Of a DNA stretch of 37,657 nucleotides, positions 33,613 to 37,657 are shown one piece after another (the first letter of the stretch is position 1; the number at the start of each line of letters is the position of its first letter). Source of the stretch: Candidatus Poseidoniales archaeon. GTDB taxonomy: Archaea; Thermoplasmatota; Poseidoniia; Poseidoniales; Thalassarchaeaceae. A program made the position numbers and the translations under genes. The notes under the pieces were generated by a model, which worked only from the letters and a program-made list of their open reading frames with translations, did no database searches and was not told the DNA's origin. The stretch covers positions 1 through 37,657 of the forward strand of contig QQSB01000034.1 in NCBI GenBank assembly GCA_003602515.1. Reading direction: 5' to 3'.

Positions 33613-33712
33613 GTGCCCATCCCCAATTCGACGCCCTTTTCGGGGTATTTGAGACAAGAGGGTCGGAAATAGTGAGAAATGGCGGTTTCTAACCACTATC
33701 GGATTCTCGGAA

Positions 33713-34102
33713 CTAGAATGTGACGAAGAAGTCATTCTGGCATCCGGGGCACGTCAATTCCCTCTTCCCAGGCCTAGGTCTGATTCTCAGATTTGCTTCG
33801 CAGGACGGGCATTGAACCTCGACCTTGACTATCTTTCTAGTTAGAGTGAAAATTCCTGAGCAGGCTCCACAGGACAGTTCGACTGGTCTCTTTTCGGAAC
33901 CTGCTTCGACGACTGTCATACAATGTGGGCACTGTACCTTCTCCTCCTTGAGGGCGATAATAGTTGGTTGATGGGATACTCGGCATAGGGCCCCGCATAG
34001 TACGCATTCGATTTCTCCCAAACCCTGTGGAAGCATCCCTTCGCACTGCGGACAGTTGACCAAAGGCGGTGCTATCCTTGACTCGACATCGGGAGGTGCC
34101 AT
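33713..34102 (-). CDS. Triple zinc-ribbon protein
   Basis: This 129-residue protein is built of three consecutive zinc-ribbon units, each with two CxxC knuckles: CPQC...CVLC, CPHC...CGAC, and CPSC...CPGC. Spacing within units is about 15-21 residues. The first begins near residue 17, after a Pro-rich start. Between the units are short beta-like stretches with basic residues (RPGKRELTCP). Such arrays bind DNA, RNA or protein partners. No catalytic domain is present. It is the middle gene of three on the minus strand, between the P-type ATPase and the coiled-coil gene, with 25 bases to the ATPase stop. The specific role is unknown. Confidence 0.85.
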   Translation of the reverse strand: MAPPDVESRIAPPLVNCPQCEGMLPQGLGEIECVLCGALCRVSHQPTIIALKEEKVQCPHCMTVVEAGSEKRPVELSCGACSGIFTLTRKIVKVEVQCPSCEANLRIRPRPGKRELTCPGCQNDFFVTF

Positions 34103-34127
34103 GATAGCGGGGAATAATACAAGTTAA

Positions 34128-36830
34128 TCAAGCGGTCGCTGAGGCATCGTCGTCATTTTTGCCGGTGAAAATTGCCCAAATCTCCATGAGGTCGGAGAAA
34201 ATGTCTCTAGCTAGTTCGACCAATGAAGATAGCCTCTGAGTCCCCGTTCCAGATACCCACATTCCATTCAGTATGATGATTATTGCACTAGCCTCGTGAA
34301 GGGCTATACCGGCAGCCAAGTTTATCTCGAAACCCGCCAGTACTGCAGTGACCAGAATCATTGTGACTATCACAGAGATGGCTATGTTGGCATATACGAT
34401 TCTACGAGTTCTCTTTGCTAGTCCCACCATTCTTGAAAGTACCCTGGGATCCTGCCCGGGAATTAGCACGTCAGCTGCATCCAGGTTTACCTGGTCCCCG
34501 CTTCCAACTGCTACTCCGATGTCTGCTGCCGCAAGTGCGCCGGCATCATTGAAGCCGTCTCCAGCCATCATCGTCCGACCCTCAGAGGACAACTGAGTGA
34601 CGTACTCTGCCTTGCCCTCCGGGTCGACACCACCTTTGCATAGTGATGGGTCAATTCCGATCTCCAAAGCGAAAGCCTCCACGCTGGCCTGCTCGTCACC
34701 ACTGAGAATCTCGATCCTGACACCATGGGAGCCGAGTTCATTGATCGTCTCCAGGACTCCCTCTCGGGCATCATCGTGGGCAAATGATATTGCAGCAACA
34801 GCAGAGCCTTCCACTGAAAGGATGCTTGCGCCCTTTCCTGCATCCCTGGAGTCTTCTAGTGCCTCCTCGATTTCATTTGGGATGGAAACTTCGCGTGATC
34901 GAACCCAATCGGCTCTACCCAGGATCACTGATTCTCCCCTGTATATCCCAAACACTCCTGCATCTCCATCCTTGATCTGAGTTACCCTCATTGGATTGAG
35001 AGAGCGGGCTTCAGCCTCCTGGATTATCGTCTTTGCATAGGGGTGATTGGAGCGGGCCTCAAGACCTGCTGCAATTCTGAGCACTCTAGACTCGTCCTCC
35101 CCCCTAGCAACAGAAATGCCTGAGATTGTGGGAGTTCCACTGGTAAGTGTCCCAGTCTTGTCCAACAAGGCGAGTTTTACCTCTGCTGCCGATTCTAGAA
35201 CATCTCCACCCCTGGCTATCAATCCGAAACCGGATGCAGTAGTAAGTGCGGCTGCATGGGGAACCGGGGAAGCTAGTAGGAGTGAGCAAGGGCAAGAAAC
35301 CACCCAGAGAAGCAGCGTTGTCAGAATTGCCTGTTCAGTAGAGTTGGTGAACAAGAACCCGATTATTGGCGAAGCGAAGACAACGAGAGGGGTCCAGACT
35401 AGAGTGAACCTCTCAATCACACTCTGCGTCCTTGTTGGTTGATCCTTGTAGTGCCTCACTAGGTCAATCAAACTGGAAAGCCTAGTATCATCGCCTGTGG
35501 CCTCTGACTGGATGACTAGAGGCCCTCGAGTCAATACTAGACCAGCCTCTACCCTATCGCCTACCTTTACTGGAACCGGGATTGGTTCGCCGGTCAGAGG
35601 TGCTCTGTCTATGGCACCAGATCCTTCCACGATTACTCCGTCTACGGGTACTTTCTCCCCAGATCTTACCTCGATCATCTCTCCGACTTCGAGTGCCTCC
35701 ACTGGGACTAGGTCATTGTCACAGTCTATGGCAGAGGATGGATCCAAGGAAGCGGTAGAAATCACATTTAGAGACCTAGTCACTTCGATCTCCATTGGTT
35801 TTTCACTGGTAACTACTCTCGCCCTCCTCGGGAGTCGGTCGAGCCCTCCCTGCATCGATTGCCTCGCTCTAATCAATGCGCGGTTCTCTAGGTGGGAAGC
35901 AAATGCGACCAGTGATACAACCATCAGGGCCTCTATCAGCTCACCAAGTGCAATTGCCCCTATTACTGCCATTGATGTTAGGACCTGGAATCCAACAACA
36001 CGATTTTTCAGTCCTGCTATGGCTTCCTTGAACAATTGGTTTCCTGCAAAGGCGACGCCCCCGAGAGATAGTGCCCAGACCACTACTTTGGGAATCTGTT
36101 CGGATGCCTCTAAGGCTGCCACTAGCATGATCAGAGGTATTGTCAGAACAGCTGCAAGGAGTTGGATCTGATCCTTCCTAAATCCAGATTCCCTGACAGG
36201 AGAGAGCATGTGACCCTCTCCAAGTATCTCGGACATCTTCTGTTCGGATGCCCCTCTCAGTTCCGGATCGGAAATCCAAACTCGTTGAACATCGATGTGG
36301 CCTTTGTCGGTTCGTGCATCCAATGTCCCGGGAATACTGAGTATAGAGTTCCGAAGTCCCCTGTTGTCTAAACCGAGTCTCGGGGCAATTCTTTCAGGGT
36401 TAGCGCCATCCGCTCTCAGCCACCCAATATCTGGCTCATGTCCAAGACTGGCGAGGACTGAGGAGGCCCTGGAAACCGTACCAACCGATATGTCCTGAGA
36501 TATCTCGACCGTGCCCTCGGCTACTGAAATCCTACAAGACTGGATTCCAGGTAGGCGTTTGACTGCCCGGGATGCCTTCATTGCGCAGTCAGGGCAGTCC
36601 ATCCCCCTGATCCCCCAGTCGAACTGGAAAACCCCATCTAACGAAATCTCAATTCCATCGAATTCTCGTGGTTCTACTTCCCGTGGTTCTGAGGAGTGGA
36701 CTCTTTTTGCGGGCTTCCTCTTTGGTAGTGAGATCTTTGGGAGTGAGATCTTCCTAGATGGGTTCTTTTCCGAAGAGTTGTCACCTTCCTCGTCATCGAG
36801 GTATAGGAAATCATCGGAGTCCTCTACCAT
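34128..36830 (-). CDS. Heavy-metal (P1B-type) P-type ATPase
   Basis: I prefer the ATG at 36828-36830 (MVEDSDDF, 900 residues); the ORF track's longer form overlaps the divergent HAD gene. An acidic, repeat-containing N-terminus of about 60 residues precedes an HMA domain with GMDCPDC (near residues 76-82). A second HMA-like segment without the CxxC follows. Core motifs: TM6 SCPCSLLLASP, phosphorylation site DKTGTLT, SNHPYAKT (SxxHP), and hinge GDGFNDAGALAAADIG. TM8 reads ALHEASAIIIILNG, recalling the HEG[ST]-type of Zn/Cd/Co pumps rather than copper pumps. It exports a soft metal from the cytoplasm using ATP. CPC with HEAS leaves the ion undecided; zinc or a related divalent ion is likeliest. 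Confidence 0.92.
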   Translation of the reverse strand: MVEDSDDFLYLDDEEGDNSSEKNPSRKISLPKISLPKRKPAKRVHSSEPREVEPREFDGIEISLDGVFQFDWGIRGMDCPDCAMKASRAVKRLPGIQSCRISVAEGTVEISQDISVGTVSRASSVLASLGHEPDIGWLRADGANPERIAPRLGLDNRGLRNSILSIPGTLDARTDKGHIDVQRVWISDPELRGASEQKMSEILGEGHMLSPVRESGFRKDQIQLLAAVLTIPLIMLVAALEASEQIPKVVVWALSLGGVAFAGNQLFKEAIAGLKNRVVGFQVLTSMAVIGAIALGELIEALMVVSLVAFASHLENRALIRARQSMQGGLDRLPRRARVVTSEKPMEIEVTRSLNVISTASLDPSSAIDCDNDLVPVEALEVGEMIEVRSGEKVPVDGVIVEGSGAIDRAPLTGEPIPVPVKVGDRVEAGLVLTRGPLVIQSEATGDDTRLSSLIDLVRHYKDQPTRTQSVIERFTLVWTPLVVFASPIIGFLFTNSTEQAILTTLLLWVVSCPCSLLLASPVPHAAALTTASGFGLIARGGDVLESAAEVKLALLDKTGTLTSGTPTISGISVARGEDESRVLRIAAGLEARSNHPYAKTIIQEAEARSLNPMRVTQIKDGDAGVFGIYRGESVILGRADWVRSREVSIPNEIEEALEDSRDAGKGASILSVEGSAVAAISFAHDDAREGVLETINELGSHGVRIEILSGDEQASVEAFALEIGIDPSLCKGGVDPEGKAEYVTQLSSEGRTMMAGDGFNDAGALAAADIGVAVGSGDQVNLDAADVLIPGQDPRVLSRMVGLAKRTRRIVYANIAISVIVTMILVTAVLAGFEINLAAGIALHEASAIIIILNGMWVSGTGTQRLSSLVELARDIFSDLMEIWAIFTGKNDDDASATA
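36721..36750. repeat. In-frame 15-bp tandem repeat in P-type ATPase N-terminus
   Basis: TTTGGTAGTGAGATC is followed directly by TTTGGGAGTGAGATC, one mismatch in 15. It encodes KISLP twice on the minus strand (KISLPKISLP). A second, less exact 15-base duplication lies just upstream in the coding sense, encoding the repeated EPRE motif (EPREVEPREF). Both fall in the linker before the HMA domain, where length change is tolerated. Confidence 0.7.
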
Positions 36831-36911
36831 GTAACTCCCAATATCGGGTATCGCTTCAACATAATGCAGCCCTGTCGGTGGTATCTTGAACGTACGCCAA
36901 TTCGAGGGAGC

Positions 36912-37628
36912 ATGGTAGATGTCCCCAATCTTGGAGAATGGGACATGGTTGTATTCGATGTCGATGGGACGCTTCTCGATAGAGATGGTTTTCATGACGA
37001 ATTGGTGAGTCTTGCAAAAAGGGTTGACAGGGATGTGATGCCTGTATCACTTGCATCGGGGAGGACTCTTCCCAACGTTACTCCTATTATGCAGGCGATA
37101 GGGACTTCGGGATTCATTGTCGCCGAGAATGGAGGAATGGTCTGGGATAGCATACAGGGACATGGAATCAGGTCACTCTCAGATGGTTCCAGGGCGAGGG
37201 AAGCAGCGGAATGGCTGGCGACGAAGATAGAGGGCCTGGATCCTAGAGGAATAGAGTCCAACAGATGGAGGGAGACTGAGTGGTGTCTGAGTAATACCGG
37301 CTCATTCGAAGAGATGAAGGGCCTGATCGCGGATAGTGAGTGGTCTGATCTCGAAGTGGTCTCAACCGGTTTTGCGGTTCACATCGCCAATCCGGGATTG
37401 GACAAATCCCTCGGACTGAGCATCGCTATGGAGCAGAGGGGGATTGATCCCAAGCGAGTTATCGCCTGTGGGGATGCCCCCAATGACATTCCTATGTTCG
37501 ATCTAGTTGGCTTCTCGGTTGCGGTCAGCGACCTCTATCCGGAAGTTGTGGCCTCCGCTGACGCTATCACCGAGGAAAGGGGCAAGAGCGGTTCGATAGA
37601 GCTCCTCAAGACTCTACTCGGTCAGTGA
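36912..37628 (+). CDS. HAD-superfamily phosphatase, phosphoglycolate phosphatase-like
   Basis: I prefer the ATG at 36912 (MVDVPNLGEWDM, 238 residues) to the track's earlier start, which would overlap the divergent ATPase. The HAD motifs are visible: motif I VVFDVDGTLLDRD with the nucleophile and acid aspartates, motif II SLASGRTLPNV, a lysine at DKSLGLSIAM (motif III) and motif IV ACGDAPNDIPMF. The small cap domain between motifs II and III fits the Cof/archaeal phosphoglycolate phosphatase subfamily (about 225-240 residues). Probable substrates are phosphoglycolate or small sugar phosphates. It stands between the divergent P-type ATPase and a minus-strand tRNA. Confidence 0.9.
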   Translation: MVDVPNLGEWDMVVFDVDGTLLDRDGFHDELVSLAKRVDRDVMPVSLASGRTLPNVTPIMQAIGTSGFIVAENGGMVWDSIQGHGIRSLSDGSRAREAAEWLATKIEGLDPRGIESNRWRETEWCLSNTGSFEEMKGLIADSEWSDLEVVSTGFAVHIANPGLDKSLGLSIAMEQRGIDPKRVIACGDAPNDIPMFDLVGFSVAVSDLYPEVVASADAITEERGKSGSIELLKTLLGQ

Positions 37629-37633
37629 CTGGT

Positions 37634-37657
37634 TGGTGCAGGCGGCAGGATTCGAAC
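37634..37657 (-). tRNA. tRNA, 3' end only (truncated by window edge)
   Basis: The reverse complement reads GTTCGAATCCTGCCGCCTGCACCA: last stem base and T-loop GTTCGAAT, T-stem 3' half CCTGC, acceptor 3' strand CGCCTGC, discriminator A, and encoded CCA. The anticodon lies beyond the window, so identity is unknown. The 5' acceptor would read GCAGGCG. It begins five bases after the HAD gene's stop, in the opposite orientation. Confidence 0.88.

Noticed and set aside
32867-33652. 261-aa plus-strand ORF rich in Ser and Leu
   Set aside because: It is the shadow of the coiled-coil gene: Arg/Glu codons on the minus strand read as Ser/Leu on the plus strand. It has no start context and no recognisable domain.
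36831-36995. N-terminal extension of the P-type ATPase overlapping the HAD gene
   Set aside because: It reads antisense over the HAD start and motif I; the ATG at 36830 begins a plausible acidic N-terminus.
1-37657. CRISPR array, IS element, integrase or phage module
   Set aside because: I saw no regularly spaced repeats, no transposase or integrase motifs and no structural phage genes; the window looks like core chromosome.

Overview
The window reads as a dense stretch of archaeal chromosome, most likely from an aerobic marine Thermoplasmatota-like lineage such as Marine Group II (Ca. Poseidoniales). This assignment is inferred from gene content and was not tested by a search. Archaeal markers are the CDC48 ATPase, the MC1 chromosomal protein, deoxyhypusine synthase, a geranylgeranyl-reductase-family flavoprotein, the L7Ae/S28e/L24e ribosomal cluster, aIF5B, an Hjc-type resolvase and an M50 protease. 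Mixed in are genes of bacterial flavour: succinate dehydrogenase with a large single anchor, CcmF, UbiD/UbiA, UvrB, an Hc1-like histone H1 homologue and a class III aminotransferase. Genes are tightly packed, several overlap or abut, and GTG/TTG starts are frequent. No insertion sequence, CRISPR array or phage module was seen, and no stretch over 300 bases lacks a gene.

Layout. 1-1682 (-): N-terminal part of CDC48, cut by the window edge. 1824-3452 (+): an ALDH7-like aldehyde dehydrogenase, followed by a 35-residue antisense zinc-knuckle protein. 3608-7301 (+): the sdh operon (membrane anchor, SdhA, SdhB), facing a convergent cytochrome b561-like gene. 8016-8617 (-): MC1 chromatin protein and a stand-alone Lrp/AsnC ligand-binding (RAM) domain. 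8677-9973 (+): macro-domain protein and Hjc-like resolvase. 9976-10155 (-): a 59-residue coiled-coil microprotein absent from the ORF track. 10234-11742 (+): site-2 protease. 11744-16102 (-): FKBP, CcmF and a geranylgeranyl reductase family flavoprotein. 16172-22319 (+): UbiD, UbiA, UvrB and deoxyhypusine synthase. 22359 (+): Hc1-like DNA-binding protein. 22552-24745 (-): degenerate SDR and lysine-6-aminotransferase-like enzyme. An AT-rich divergent promoter region follows, then a PRC-barrel-like protein, tRNA-Ile(GAT) and PRPP synthetase. 26808-30507 (+): the translation cluster L7Ae, S28e, L24e, NDK and aIF5B, interrupted by an antisense lipoprotein gene. 30559-32513 (+): MoxR ATPase and a ParA-like ATPase. 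32518-36830 (-): long coiled-coil protein, triple zinc-ribbon protein and a heavy-metal P-type ATPase. 36912-37628 (+): HAD phosphatase, then the 3' end of a tRNA on the minus strand.

Themes. Respiration and quinone chemistry dominate the left and centre (Sdh, b561, CcmF, UbiA/UbiD). Two small chromatin proteins (MC1, Hc1-like) and several DNA-repair proteins (UvrB, Hjc, possibly the macro domain) concern the chromosome. The part most worth following up as a possible undescribed system is 31611-34102. There a ParA-type ATPase with an altered P-loop faces a 364-residue coiled-coil protein and a triple zinc-ribbon protein. Other unusual points are the Sdh anchor with Cys/His motifs that could hold a membrane Fe-S cluster, an L24e that has lost most zinc ligands, and two unannotated microproteins.
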